A stretch of 64,000 bases of DNA from Saccharicrinis sp963665705 (GTDB lineage Bacteria > Bacteroidota > Bacteroidia > Bacteroidales > Marinilabiliaceae). Under the pieces are notes generated by a model that was not told the origin of the DNA, did no database searches, and saw only the letters and a list, made by a program, of their open reading frames with translations. Of this stretch, positions 53,324-61,725 are shown piece by piece. The stretch covers positions 1,612,001 through 1,676,000 of the forward strand of contig OY762448.1 of assembly GCA_963665705.1 (NCBI GenBank), given 5' to 3'. Positions within the stretch are counted from its first letter, which is position 1. Each line of letters begins with the position of its first letter. Both the position numbers and the translations under genes were made by a program.

Positions 53324-54739
53324 CACTACTAACCGAGAAAAAATAAAAGGATGGTTCAATCGAGCCATCCTTTCTTTTTCATAATTTTAGGTCACCACAA
53401 CAATAAAATTATGAGCAATAAAAATAGTGAAAAGAATTTAGTCGGTCAGCCAATTTTCAAACAACTAATAGATTTTATCCCTCGAAACAAGTTTGATGCT
53501 TTGGTGAATAAGTATAAAGCAGACAGATATTATAAAAAGTTCAGCTCATGGGAGCAGTTACTGACACTGCTATTTGGTGCATTTAGCCGGTGCGACTCTA
53601 TGGGTGAAATTTGTGATGGCATGATGAGTATGCAGGGAAAACTGAACCACTTTGGGATGTCAAGTTCACCAGCAAAGAGTACTGCAGGAGATGGCTTGCG
53701 CAATCGAAGTAATGAATTCTTCGAAGAACTATATTTCATGTTACTAGAACATTTTAAACCACTTTTGTCGGTCAGCCGAATTGATAATGTATCCTTCAAT
53801 AAGTTATACCTGTTCGATTCGAGCACAATAAGACTATTCTCAGATGTAATGAAGGGTGTTGGGCGGAACCCAAAGCATGATGGAAAAAAGAAAGGAGGAT
53901 TAAAAGTTCATATGATGATTGATGCTCATAGTGACACTCCCGAATTTGTAAAGCTAAGCGAAGCTAAACTGCACGACAAAAACTTCCTTAAATATTTGAC
54001 CCTTGCTGCACATAGCATGATCGTTTTCGACAGAGCCTACAACCATTACTTGCAATTTGCCTTGTGGACTGAACAAGAAGTAAATTTTGTGTGTAGGCTT
54101 AAGAAAAATGCAGTATATGATGTGGTAGAAGAATTATACTCTAAAGAACTGGAGGATAATGAGGCGGGAGTATTGAAAGAAGAACACATTCATTTAAATT
54201 ACAAAGACAAAAAAGAAAACAAGACGCTTTGTTTAAGAAAAGTTACTTACCGAGATGAACAGCAAAGAACATATCAATTTATAACCAATAACTGGCAGAT
54301 AAGTCGTGAAGAAGTTGCTTACTTATATAAACTAAGGTGGAATATAGAGTTGCTCTTTAAAAAGCTTAAACAAAACTTTCAATTGCATTACTTTTATTCT
54401 GAAACAGAGAACGGAATAAAAACTCAAATATGGTGTACGCTAATTGCGCAACTATTACTACAAGTATTAAAGGTAAAATCTGAAAGCAAAAAGGCATTTT
54501 CTACGATTGCAGCATTAGTACGAATTCATTTAGTAAGCAATCTTCAGGTTATTTGGATGGTTCAGAATAGCAGAAGAACTTATATCAAACGAACAAAACG
54601 AAATAAATCCCCTTGTTTTCAGACTGCATTGTTCTAAAAACAAGGGGGGTAGTATTTTGCATCTTATGATAAGCATTCAGATTTTCAGTACATTAAGACA
54701 TGAGACTCGCCAAAATGAAACTTTTGTCGGTTAATAGTG
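53324..54739 (+). mobile_element. IS4-family insertion sequence with 9-bp target duplication
   Basis: The ends are inverted repeats CACTACTAACCGAGAAAA (left) and, on the minus strand, CACTATTAACCGACAAAA (right). ATAATATAT occurs directly at both flanks, 53315-53323 and 54740-54748, as a 9-bp duplication. The element is 1416 bp with one transposase. The insertion fell in non-coding DNA after the RT operon. Confidence 0.88.
53411..54637 (+). CDS. IS4-family transposase
   Basis: The ATG at 53411 (MSNKNSEKNLVGQPIF) gives 408 residues; an upstream in-frame start at 53351 would read through the terminal hairpin. An N-terminal DUF4372-like region precedes the DDE core: YLFDSSTIRLFSD (Asp), MIVFDRAYNHY (Asp) and YKLRWNIELLFKKLKQNF, the Y-(2)-R-(3)-E-(6)-K signature of IS4. 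The gene is intact. A GC-balanced inverted repeat at 53351-53380 just before the gene could block incoming transcripts. Confidence 0.92.
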   Translation: MSNKNSEKNLVGQPIFKQLIDFIPRNKFDALVNKYKADRYYKKFSSWEQLLTLLFGAFSRCDSMGEICDGMMSMQGKLNHFGMSSSPAKSTAGDGLRNRSNEFFEELYFMLLEHFKPLLSVSRIDNVSFNKLYLFDSSTIRLFSDVMKGVGRNPKHDGKKKGGLKVHMMIDAHSDTPEFVKLSEAKLHDKNFLKYLTLAAHSMIVFDRAYNHYLQFALWTEQEVNFVCRLKKNAVYDVVEELYSKELEDNEAGVLKEEHIHLNYKDKKENKTLCLRKVTYRDEQQRTYQFITNNWQISREEVAYLYKLRWNIELLFKKLKQNFQLHYFYSETENGIKTQIWCTLIAQLLLQVLKVKSESKKAFSTIAALVRIHLVSNLQVIWMVQNSRRTYIKRTKRNKSPCFQTALF

Positions 54740-54783
54740 ATAATATATAAATATAACGGATTGCGCTGTTCTAAATCCGCTAA

Positions 54784-55017
54784 CTCAATCATTTTCCACC
54801 TATATCAAACGGAGGAAATGAAATATTTGTTGATGATAAACCATCCGGGAGTGTTACAGTAACGTTTTTTATCGACCGCGGATTTATTGATCATTATTCT
54901 GCATTTATTTATACAACCGATACTGCTAAAATTAGAACGTATGATGCCAGAACAAAATCAGATCATCCTAAAACCAATAAAAAGTTATGTAAAAATTGGT
55001 ATCGTATTGCAGAATAG
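54784..55017 (+). pseudogene. C-terminal remnant of an unidentified protein
   Basis: A 77-codon frame without a start reads GGNEIFVDDKPSGSVTV onwards and ends KKLCKNWYRIAE before TAG at 55015. The terminal NWYRI pattern resembles ends of small immunity-like or surface proteins but no family was fixed. It begins 36 bp after the IS4 target duplication. Since that duplication is intact, the loss of the 5' part predates or is independent of this IS. Confidence 0.5.
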
Positions 55018-55040
55018 AAATCTCATGAAATAATATCTAC

Positions 55041-55439
55041 ATGAATACACAAGATGCATTAAATAAACTGAAAGAACATTCAGAAGACAATATAGGTGAA
55101 GGAACAGAGGAGTCTGAAATTGCAAAATTAGAATCAGCATTAGCAATAAAGCTGCCAAAGGAATTTCGCAAATACTTAAAAGAAATTGGTTATGCTGAAA
55201 TTCATGGGGATGAAATTTATTCTGTTTATGAAGTTCCGGACGAAATAGCTTGTAAAGGACTGCATTGGATGAATAAAGACAATGAGCTACTTAAAGAAGG
55301 ATTAATTGAATTTTTTTCAAACGATATTGATGGCACATTCTATATCCATAAAGATTCTGGTAAGGTTTTCTTAAATGGTAATGAGGATATTTATGCAGAA
55401 TCTTTTTCAGTGTTTGTAGATAAAATGGTTGAAGAATAA
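55041..55439 (+). CDS. SUKH (SMI1/KNR4) family immunity protein
   Basis: The 132-residue protein fits SUKH: an N-terminal helix (DALNKLKEHSEDN), then SEIAKLESALAIKLPKEFRKYLKEIGYAEIHGDEIY, the family's core, and a C-terminal YAESFSVFVDKMVEE helix. SUKH proteins neutralise diverse contact-dependent or polymorphic toxins. No toxin gene is next to it, so it is an orphan, like others found near decayed toxin loci. It is closely followed by another small acidic protein gene. Confidence 0.85.
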   Translation: MNTQDALNKLKEHSEDNIGEGTEESEIAKLESALAIKLPKEFRKYLKEIGYAEIHGDEIYSVYEVPDEIACKGLHWMNKDNELLKEGLIEFFSNDIDGTFYIHKDSGKVFLNGNEDIYAESFSVFVDKMVEE

Positions 55440-55447
55440 ATTAGTTG

Positions 55448-55636
55448 ATGATTTATGCTTCAAAAGAAGGTGTTTACCTTTTTGAATATGATTCAGAAAA
55501 AGATTCAAGTTCAGTTTGTGATTATTGGTTCGAATCAATTGAAGAGACCTATGAATCATGCCTTGACAATTATGGAATTAAAGAATCTGATTGGGTAGAA
55601 ATACCTGACCCTTACGAAGGCTGTCAACAAGATTGA
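55448..55636 (+). CDS. Small acidic protein, possible orphan immunity partner
   Basis: The ATG at 55448 (8 bp after the SUKH stop; a TTG lies 3 bp earlier) gives 62 residues: MIYASKEGVYLFEYDSEKD, then VCDYWFESIEETYESCLDNYG and DWVEIPDPYEGCQQD. It is very acidic, as immunity proteins often are. The family was not identified with certainty. It is likely co-transcribed with the SUKH gene. Confidence 0.65.
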   Translation: MIYASKEGVYLFEYDSEKDSSSVCDYWFESIEETYESCLDNYGIKESDWVEIPDPYEGCQQD

Positions 55637-55959
55637 ATAGCTAATGTGAGAGTTAAAGGTAAAGATGTTGGTAATCCTGAGTGGGGGAGATTTGAACAGT
55701 AAATTGATGGAAAATGGATTTTGAATATATGAGTAGTGATTTCAATTTGAATTCATTTTGCAAATTATCTGCGGAAGAAAAGATGAATTTAAATTTACGG
55801 GAGAGAATCAAAGATTCAATTATTTTCTTAAAAGCTTGTTGTATGGGCCAATGTATGGATTTTCTTATATTGGTCCACTCCAAATTATAATCAATCACAG
55901 CATTTTAATAAAAAAATCCTTAACTTGAAATAAGGAGTGTTTTTATTAAGTATGTTGTT
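55637..55959. other. Spacer with gene fragments
   Basis: Short broken frames occur, for example VRVKGKDVGNPEWGRFEQ after 55643 and DGKWILNI, followed by an AT-rich stretch. These look like remnants of the toxin/immunity locus. No intact gene or clear terminator was found. TAAGGAGTG at 55932 lies 28 bp before the PfkB-type gene start. Confidence 0.45.
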
Positions 55960-56913
55960 ATGATATTGACAGTTACTCTAAATCCGGCTATTGATAAAAT
56001 CCTGATTGTTGATGGATTTAAACTTCATCAGCTTCATCGCTTACAGTCGGGGGAGTTAAGTTTGATCTCTCCCGGGGGAAAAGGGGTGAATGTGGCATTG
56101 CTTCTTAATAAGCTGGGGAACAAGGTTGTTGCTTCTGGTTTTGCAGGAGGTCATGCTGGCCACATGTTATGCGATGCCATCCGGGATGCAGGTATTACGA
56201 CAAACTTTATCTTTACACAAGGTGCCACACGGACAAATATTTCAATTCTGGACAGAAAGAATGAAACACTAACAGAGATTAATGATTTTGGACAGGAGAT
56301 TGCGAAAGAAGATGTTCGATTTTTTATTGAGAATTATGAGCGTTTATTAGAAAGGGTAGAGTTAATTGTAATAGCCGGTTCATTGCCTCGCGGTCTTTCT
56401 TCTGATATTTATATCGAATTAATAAACAAAGCTCGTGATAAGGGGAAGAAAGTCATGGTACATACTTCTCCAAAATATTTGGATGTCTTGATAAAGGCTC
56501 AGCCCTTCTTTATTAATCCGGATATGCGTTCTAATCATACATTATTTGGTAAAACAGTTGATGGAGTAGATCAATTTATTGAGGAGGGACGAAATATTTT
56601 AAATCAAAGTCCCAGGACTGAATTTGTTATTTTTACACATCGTCTTGAAAATATAGTGGCAGTTACCCGGGGCAAGGCCTTTATTCTCCGTCCTAAAGAT
56701 ATGTCGATTGTTAATATGCTGGGGTATGGTGATGCCTATTTAGGGGGATTTATACATGCTTATGAACTACAAAAAGATGTTCAGGATATCTTGATATACG
56801 CTTCTGCTGCTGGACTAACAGATGTAGAGTGTATTTATAAGGAGATTGATGATGTTGATTTAATCGAAAAGAATCTTTCACGCATTGATATTGAAGAAAT
56901 TGATCTTAAGTAA
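55960..56913 (+). CDS. PfkB-family sugar-phosphate kinase, 1-phosphofructokinase-like
   Basis: The 317-residue protein begins MILTVTLNPAIDKILIVDGF, the standard start of 1-phosphofructokinase/tagatose-6-phosphate kinase, and has SPGGKGVNVALLLNKLG. The catalytic loop reads MLGYGDAYLGGF: the Asp is kept but GAGDS is replaced by GYGDA. No PTS fructose genes are adjacent, which argues against a simple fruK role. It heads a likely operon with a CBS-domain protein and an SLC13-type permease. Confidence 0.82.
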   Translation: MILTVTLNPAIDKILIVDGFKLHQLHRLQSGELSLISPGGKGVNVALLLNKLGNKVVASGFAGGHAGHMLCDAIRDAGITTNFIFTQGATRTNISILDRKNETLTEINDFGQEIAKEDVRFFIENYERLLERVELIVIAGSLPRGLSSDIYIELINKARDKGKKVMVHTSPKYLDVLIKAQPFFINPDMRSNHTLFGKTVDGVDQFIEEGRNILNQSPRTEFVIFTHRLENIVAVTRGKAFILRPKDMSIVNMLGYGDAYLGGFIHAYELQKDVQDILIYASAAGLTDVECIYKEIDDVDLIEKNLSRIDIEEIDLK

Positions 56914-56993
56914 AAGAGGAGGATTAGAAAAAATATTTTGGTGTGTAATCTTCAATCATTTAGTTGCGTTTTGTTGACCTTAAAAATATAGCA

Positions 56994-57434
56994 ATGAAAA
57001 AGGTTAGAGATTTTATTTATAGAGATATAACCTGTGTTTGTGAGAAATCTACCTTGAGTAGGGTGATTAACACAATGAAGTTACATCGGTTAAGTGTTCT
57101 TCCTGTGGTTAATAAGTTGGGTGATTATGTGGGTTGTATTAGTGAACAAGGTATTCTAAATGCTGCAATTCCTGATTATATGAAATCTATAACCAATACC
57201 TCGTTTATGGCAGGTTTGGATCAGGTAACAATACATTTGAAAAAAAAGCTGGATACGAGTGCGGATTTGTTTTTGGATAAAGATTATCCATATGTGTCTC
57301 CTGAAGATTCCATGTCTTATGCAGCAGATTTATTGTATCGCATGAATGGAACAATTTTACCGGTAGTGGAAGACGGCAGGTTAATTGGTTTGATAACCCG
57401 AATTGAGATTCTATCAGTCTCTCTGGATATCTGA
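56994..57434 (+). CDS. Two-CBS-domain protein
   Basis: The ATG at 56994 gives 146 residues; a TTG 30 bp earlier is in frame but less likely. Two CBS motifs form one Bateman module: VRDFIYRDITCVCEKSTLSR..LSVLPVVNKLGDYVG (1-50) and PYVSPEDSMSYAADLLYRMNGTILPVVEDGRLIGLIT (95-137). Such modules bind adenine nucleotides and tune partner proteins. The position between a sugar kinase and a transporter suggests it links one of them to energy state (inference). Confidence 0.83.
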   Translation: MKKVRDFIYRDITCVCEKSTLSRVINTMKLHRLSVLPVVNKLGDYVGCISEQGILNAAIPDYMKSITNTSFMAGLDQVTIHLKKKLDTSADLFLDKDYPYVSPEDSMSYAADLLYRMNGTILPVVEDGRLIGLITRIEILSVSLDI

Positions 57435-57522
57435 TAAGAAAGGGTAGTAATAGGTTTAGTTTTATGAAGTAGATGATTGTATGGTGGTAAGGGATGTTTT
57501 TTGAAATAATAACTTGTTAATA

Positions 57523-58800
57523 ATGGTAAATTTAATTGTGCATATCGAGACTTTTCAGATCATTATTGCTTTGGTTATTTTTATACTCACTTTTACCTTT
57601 ATTACTACTGAAAAGTTGCCTAATGCAATAGCTGCCATGATTGGAGCCTTCCTGTTTGTTGTGTTTCATATTTTGTCTCAGGATGAGGCTATTGATTTTA
57701 TTGATTTTGATACAATCGGATTATTATGCGGAATGATGATTACCGTTTCCATCATGCGTAAAACAGGTTTGTTTGAATACATTGCGATTAAGGGTATTAA
57801 AATTACGGGAGGTAATCCTTGGCGGATTCTAATTGTATTGTCTGTTATTACAGCTATCCTTTCTGCTTTTTTAGATAATGTTACCACAGTTCTGATTGTA
57901 GTACCCTTAACTTTTGCAGTTGCAGATACTATTAAAATAAATCCCACACCAATCTTAATCTCAGAAATCTTGTTCTCTAATATTGGAGGTGCAGCCACAC
58001 TGATAGGCGATCCTCCCAATATTATGATTGGAGGGGCAACTCATCTGGAGTTTATTGATTTTCTGAATAATAATTTGCCTGTGGTAGTAGTCGTTTCAAT
58101 TGTTACTTTGGTTATTTTGAGGGTGATTTATTATAAAAGACTGACATCTAATAAAGTGGAGAAAGTAAAAATCGCCGCATTTGATGAGTCAAGAGCTATT
58201 GGCAACACGAAATTCCTGATAAAGAACTTAATCGTTTTTTCATTGATTATTATTGCATTTATTACACATCACTTACATCACATAAATCTTGCATCCATTT
58301 CTTTGGGTGGTGGTTTTATTCTAATGATGGTTACAAGGCAAAGTCCGGAAGAGATAATGAAAGAAATAGAGTGGCCTACTTTATTCTTTTTTATGGGATT
58401 GTTTATCATTGTTGGAGGCCTGGAAAAAACAGGTATTATTACTTATTTGGCAGATCAAATGATTGTTGTAACCAATGGAGAAGAAGAAAAAGGGGTGCAG
58501 TTAGTTTTGTGGCTATCTGCAGTGTCTACAACTTTTATCAACAGTATCCCTTATACGGCAACGATGATCTCTGTTATTGAGAACATGGGGGGAACCGAAC
58601 CTTTGTGGTGGGCTTTATCATTAGGGGCGTGTTTTGGTGGTAATGGTACTCTGATTGGTGCAGCTGCGAATATTATAGTTGCGGGTTTTGCTCAGAAAAC
58701 AGATTACCCATTAACCTTTAAAGATTATGTGAAAATAGGCATTCCATTAATGTTAGTCTCTATCGTAATAACATCTGTTTATTTGTATTTAAGGTATTGA
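57523..58800 (+). CDS. SLC13/ArsB/NhaD-type ion transporter
   Basis: From the ATG at 57523 (a TTG lies 9 bp earlier) the protein has 425 residues and about eleven membrane spans. IGDPPNIMIGGATHLEF and the later TTFINSIPYTATM and CFGGNGTLIGAAANIIVAGFAQ are the paired hairpin motifs of the ion transporter superfamily (ArsB, NhaD, SLC13). The ion is not decided by sequence; Na+/H+ exchange or anion transport are both possible. It is the last gene of the PfkB-CBS-permease cluster and of the chromosomal segment before the tRNA-Ser fragment. Confidence 0.82.
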   Translation: MVNLIVHIETFQIIIALVIFILTFTFITTEKLPNAIAAMIGAFLFVVFHILSQDEAIDFIDFDTIGLLCGMMITVSIMRKTGLFEYIAIKGIKITGGNPWRILIVLSVITAILSAFLDNVTTVLIVVPLTFAVADTIKINPTPILISEILFSNIGGAATLIGDPPNIMIGGATHLEFIDFLNNNLPVVVVVSIVTLVILRVIYYKRLTSNKVEKVKIAAFDESRAIGNTKFLIKNLIVFSLIIIAFITHHLHHINLASISLGGGFILMMVTRQSPEEIMKEIEWPTLFFFMGLFIIVGGLEKTGIITYLADQMIVVTNGEEEKGVQLVLWLSAVSTTFINSIPYTATMISVIENMGGTEPLWWALSLGACFGGNGTLIGAAANIIVAGFAQKTDYPLTFKDYVKIGIPLMLVSIVITSVYLYLRY

Positions 58801-59070
58801 TGTATAGGAGTTAATTCGATGAATGTCACTTCTTTTCTAAAAAATGATGAACGGTTTATTAAAGCATATAGGTAGTTTACAACTCTTGTTGCAGGCATCA
58901 GAGTCGGATTTACTCGTAGTACCAATTATTGGGATTAATTGAGCTAAACAAATTCGTTCGTTTCTGGAAACGTAGTTGCTAATTGAAAAAATACTATGGA
59001 ATTCAATTTTTAAAGAATAGTGTATTAGTTAGTATTGTATGAATTAGTTTTGATGGTGGATTTTAATAAA

Positions 59071-59104
59071 AAAACTCGCCTAAACTATTGCTTCGACGAG
59101 TTTT
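59071..59104 (-). terminator. Terminator downstream of the tRNA-Ser fragment
   Basis: AAAACTCG at 59071-59078 pairs with CGAGTTTT at 59097-59104. Read on the minus strand it is followed by a T-run. It directly follows the tRNA-Ser 3' end, as a normal tRNA terminator would. The spacer 58801-59070 before it shows no gene. Confidence 0.8.
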
Positions 59105-59119
59105 GCGGAGAGAGAGGGA
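59104..59119 (-). other. tRNA-Ser 3'-end fragment, probable attachment site
   Basis: On the minus strand TCCCTCTCTCTCCGCA equals the end of Bacteroidota tRNA-Ser (T-stem base, acceptor strand TCTCTCC, discriminator G and CA). Bases beyond 59119 no longer match a tRNA, so the tRNA body is missing. A 3' fragment followed by the original terminator is what a tRNA-targeting integrase leaves at the distal end of its island. The intact tRNA would then lie beyond the right edge of the window. Confidence 0.72.
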
Positions 59120-59437
59120 ACTGAAATTTTACTTTAAGTGCCCTATTCTCAATATTTTACGAATTTAATTTTTAAAGTCCTCTGTAAGTCCACCAAAATT
59201 GGCTAAAAAATGCCCTTTTCAGATGCGTTTTAATGAACTCATTTCCCTCCAAAAATAGCAAAAAGGAACCGAACCTAAAAATGGATTTTTGTCAAGTTTT
59301 TTGATCAGAAAACTTGATGTCTGAATTTGTGAAGTCATCGAGAGTAAATATTGGCAAGATTTACTCTCGTTTTGCTTTGAGAGGTAAAAATTACTCTCTT
59401 TAGGAGAGTTAAATCTGATGTTTAAAAGAAATTAAAT
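59120..59437. other. Left end of the putative island, non-coding
   Basis: No ORF is supported. A perfect 10-bp inverted repeat, CGAGAGTAAA at 59339-59348 and TTTACTCTCG at 59360-59369, lies here. ACTCTC at 59393-59398 and GAGAGT at 59404-59409 form a small hairpin preceded by AAAAATT, a plausible minus-strand terminator for the Fic gene. Confidence 0.55.
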
Positions 59438-60982
59438 TTAGCTTATAAAGATCTCCTTATAGTTTTCCTCAATAATGAAAACTTCTTCTTCTGTAAGTTC
59501 TTCAAAATGATTTTCTCTCTTTTTCTTTGATAATTTTCCTTTGCTTTGATTTAATAATTTAATAAGAAGGTCAACTTTTGTGTCCGGTAAATTAATAAAG
59601 GAATTTATTCTGTTAGTTAACATGTCATACTTTTCCAGGTAATCAATTTCCTCCGGAATAATTCTATTAATTGTTTCTTCAACGCATTCATAAAGAAATT
59701 CAGCCTGACGAGTTAAATCAAAGTAACGATACAAATCAATTGTGTCGTTTAGTATTTTTATATTATGGTCGGAAGTGGGTTCCCATTCAATCAAATCGAT
59801 TCTTTGAGATGAGAAATCTTCTAATACATCCTGGTAATCACTAATTCGATCTAATATTGCTGATGAAACAGGGAATATCATGTCTCGTTTTGTATAACCC
59901 ATCCATGTTAAGATGTGATGTATCAAATACCTGTGTATTCTTCCATTACCATCAGAAAGAGGATGAATAAACACAAAGCCAAAGGCAATGGTAGTCGCTG
60001 TAAGTATAGGGTCGTATTCGCTGTTTTGAAGAAGATTATTTGTGTTTAATAATCCATTCATTAGAGAGGTGAGATCTTTAGCTTTTGCGGATATGTGATC
60101 AGGTATTGGCGTAAAAGTTTCTCGGTCATGTTCGCCAATAAAGCCTTCACCCTCCCTGATGCCCATATTTTTTAATTTTTTAGAACCAATTACCACATGC
60201 TGGAGGCGTTCTATTTCTGATAATGTCAATGGTTTTTTACCTGCTTGTCCTATAGCTTTACCCCAGTTTCTGGCTCGCATGTTTGGAGGATATTCTCCTT
60301 CTATAGCAAAAGAGGCTTTTGAATCTTTTAATAACAGGAATGCCGCAGTCCTTTTAATTAGCTCTTTATCTCTATTGTTTAATCCTTTATCTATGGAATC
60401 TCTAATATTTGTAGAAATATATTTCTCAAGTTTTTGGGTCTTTCTAATTAGAGGGCAGAACTCAGGTGTTCCAGGTAAGTTATTTTTTATTCGATGTCTG
60501 GTAGAGTTTTCGGTTGGACCAGGATACTGTTGGTTTGGATTTAGTAATTCTACATAAGTACCTTTCTTCAAGTCTGGGATATCAAGCTTTATTCCAAATA
60601 ACCACTCGTATAAGAACCAAATTTTTCTAGAGTATTGTCCGGTTGGTTCACTCAAAATATATTCCGTTATCGCCTTTTCACCAATAAGTTGAAACATTGA
60701 TTTTAGAATTAGTAAATCAATGCCTTCGTATTTTAAAGCAAATACAACATGGCTTATAGGATTATTATTGGGTTTGTGTCTCTTGGTGAACACTTGCCAC
60801 CTTTTTGTACTATATCTTTGGTGTTTATCTGTAATTATGGATAATTGCTTGGGGGTAGGTAAAACCTTGTTTGAGTTTTGCTCTACTTCTTGAAGCATAA
60901 AAGCATAACCGGCTAACATTCCTTCTTCAGGGAGTGGTTGTCCGTGAAAAATACTTACTTTTTGTGAAAAACGATTACTCAT
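59438..60982 (-). CDS. Class II Fic-domain AMPylase-like protein
   Basis: The 514-residue protein has the complete catalytic Fic motif HPLSDGNGRIHR at residues 340-351. It also has the inhibitory helix motif SFAIEG (Ser224-Glu228-Gly229), the (S/T)xxxE(G/N) pattern, located N-terminal to the Fic core as in class II proteins. Active Fic enzymes transfer AMP or other nucleotide groups to target proteins. The first ~180 residues are a distinct region with RHKPNNNPISHVVFALKYEGIDL, and the C-terminal ~100 resemble a winged-helix-like tail. Four 14-bp repeats surround its start codon, suggesting tight transcriptional control. Confidence 0.9.
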   Translation of the reverse strand: MSNRFSQKVSIFHGQPLPEEGMLAGYAFMLQEVEQNSNKVLPTPKQLSIITDKHQRYSTKRWQVFTKRHKPNNNPISHVVFALKYEGIDLLILKSMFQLIGEKAITEYILSEPTGQYSRKIWFLYEWLFGIKLDIPDLKKGTYVELLNPNQQYPGPTENSTRHRIKNNLPGTPEFCPLIRKTQKLEKYISTNIRDSIDKGLNNRDKELIKRTAAFLLLKDSKASFAIEGEYPPNMRARNWGKAIGQAGKKPLTLSEIERLQHVVIGSKKLKNMGIREGEGFIGEHDRETFTPIPDHISAKAKDLTSLMNGLLNTNNLLQNSEYDPILTATTIAFGFVFIHPLSDGNGRIHRYLIHHILTWMGYTKRDMIFPVSSAILDRISDYQDVLEDFSSQRIDLIEWEPTSDHNIKILNDTIDLYRYFDLTRQAEFLYECVEETINRIIPEEIDYLEKYDMLTNRINSFINLPDTKVDLLIKLLNQSKGKLSKKKRENHFEELTEEEVFIIEENYKEIFIS

Positions 60983-61082
60983 GCACCTAAACTATGAATT
61001 ATAGTTACGAAGATAACATGAAAAACAATTACTTTCCATGAAAAACAATTATTAATTAAATGTTTTTGTGAAAAACAATTAC
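60964..61082. promoter_or_regulatory. Four 14-bp repeats at the Fic promoter
   Basis: TGAAAAACAATTAC or a one-base variant occurs at 60964-60977, 61019-61032, 61039-61052 and 61069-61082. The first copy overlaps the first codons of the Fic gene and the others lie in its leader and promoter. The same orientation and 20/30-bp spacing of the outer three fit a cooperative regulator. Confidence 0.75.
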
Positions 61083-61155
61083 AGAAGTATTCGGTGTTCT
61101 TTAAAGGATAAGACTTCGAATAAATATCATTACTCTTGTATAGTTTTGAAATATA

Positions 61156-61224
61156 GCTATATACATCTATATCCTAAATCTTCCATATCGCTATATACTA
61201 AATTTGATACATAGGTATATACTA
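61156..61224. repeat. Repeated GCTATATACTAAA motifs
   Basis: GCTATATAC at 61156, GCTATATACTAAA at 61190 and GGTATATACTAAA at 61214 form a short direct-repeat set between the Fic promoter and the DUF4248 gene. The spacing is about 34 and 24-25 bp. Function unknown. Confidence 0.55.
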
Positions 61225-61370
61225 AAAATGCTACATAATTAGTTTGTGGGTATTAATAACAGTTTCTCCTTAAATATGTATTGTATATGAGGTGAATGGT
61301 TTATACCCTATCGGGTGTAAATAGACCAATATGCTTGTAAATTATACCCGAACAGGTATTGTAAATGAAA

Positions 61371-61607
61371 TTAAAGCCCCTCAACCTCTTCCTGACCAAT
61401 ACAAAAGTGCTCCAGGATAAGCTCCAGTTCTTTATGAGTAAAATAGTGGGCACGTTTATTACGTATCAACTTATCAAGCTTAGTGCTTAATTCCTGTGAT
61501 AGTTTAATTTCCTTACGCAGTAATTGCATGGCGGAAGTTGTATTTGAACTTTGAGGATATAGTTTTTTAGCTAATTCTTGTTTTAATATTGTTCGGGGTA
61601 ATATCAT
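61371..61607 (-). CDS. DUF4248-like protein, copy 1
   Basis: The 78-residue protein (RTILKQELAKKLYPQSS, then TSAMQLLRKEIKLSQELSTK and a C-terminal THKELELILEHFCIG) fits the short DUF4248 family of Bacteroidota, with no known function and a likely helix-turn-helix fold. It is about 70% identical by eye to the second copy at 62.1 kb. Its upstream side carries spaced AATTRGCGAC repeats and then a phased repeat array. No partner gene is adjacent. Confidence 0.72.
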   Translation of the reverse strand: MILPRTILKQELAKKLYPQSSNTTSAMQLLRKEIKLSQELSTKLDKLIRNKRAHYFTHKELELILEHFCIGQEEVEGL

Positions 61608-61671
61608 CGTATTGCGTTTAATATTATTCTACTTCATTTTGATGGTTGTAAAATTATATTATAAATCACAA

Positions 61672-61725
61672 AATTAGCGACTTACAGCTGTGCCAATTGG
61701 CGACACAACTTAGCCAATTAGCGAC
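61672..61725. repeat. Three AATTRGCGAC repeats upstream of DUF4248 copy 1
   Basis: AATTAGCGAC at 61672, AATTGGCGAC at 61695 and AATTAGCGAC at 61716 are spaced 23 and 21 bp, about two helical turns. They lie 65-118 bp before the minus-strand DUF4248 ATG. The spacing suits protein binding to one DNA face. Confidence 0.72.

Noticed and set aside
55653..55898. 81-codon minus-strand ORF before the PfkB gene
   Set aside because: It has no recognisable features and overlaps broken + strand remnants of the immunity locus.
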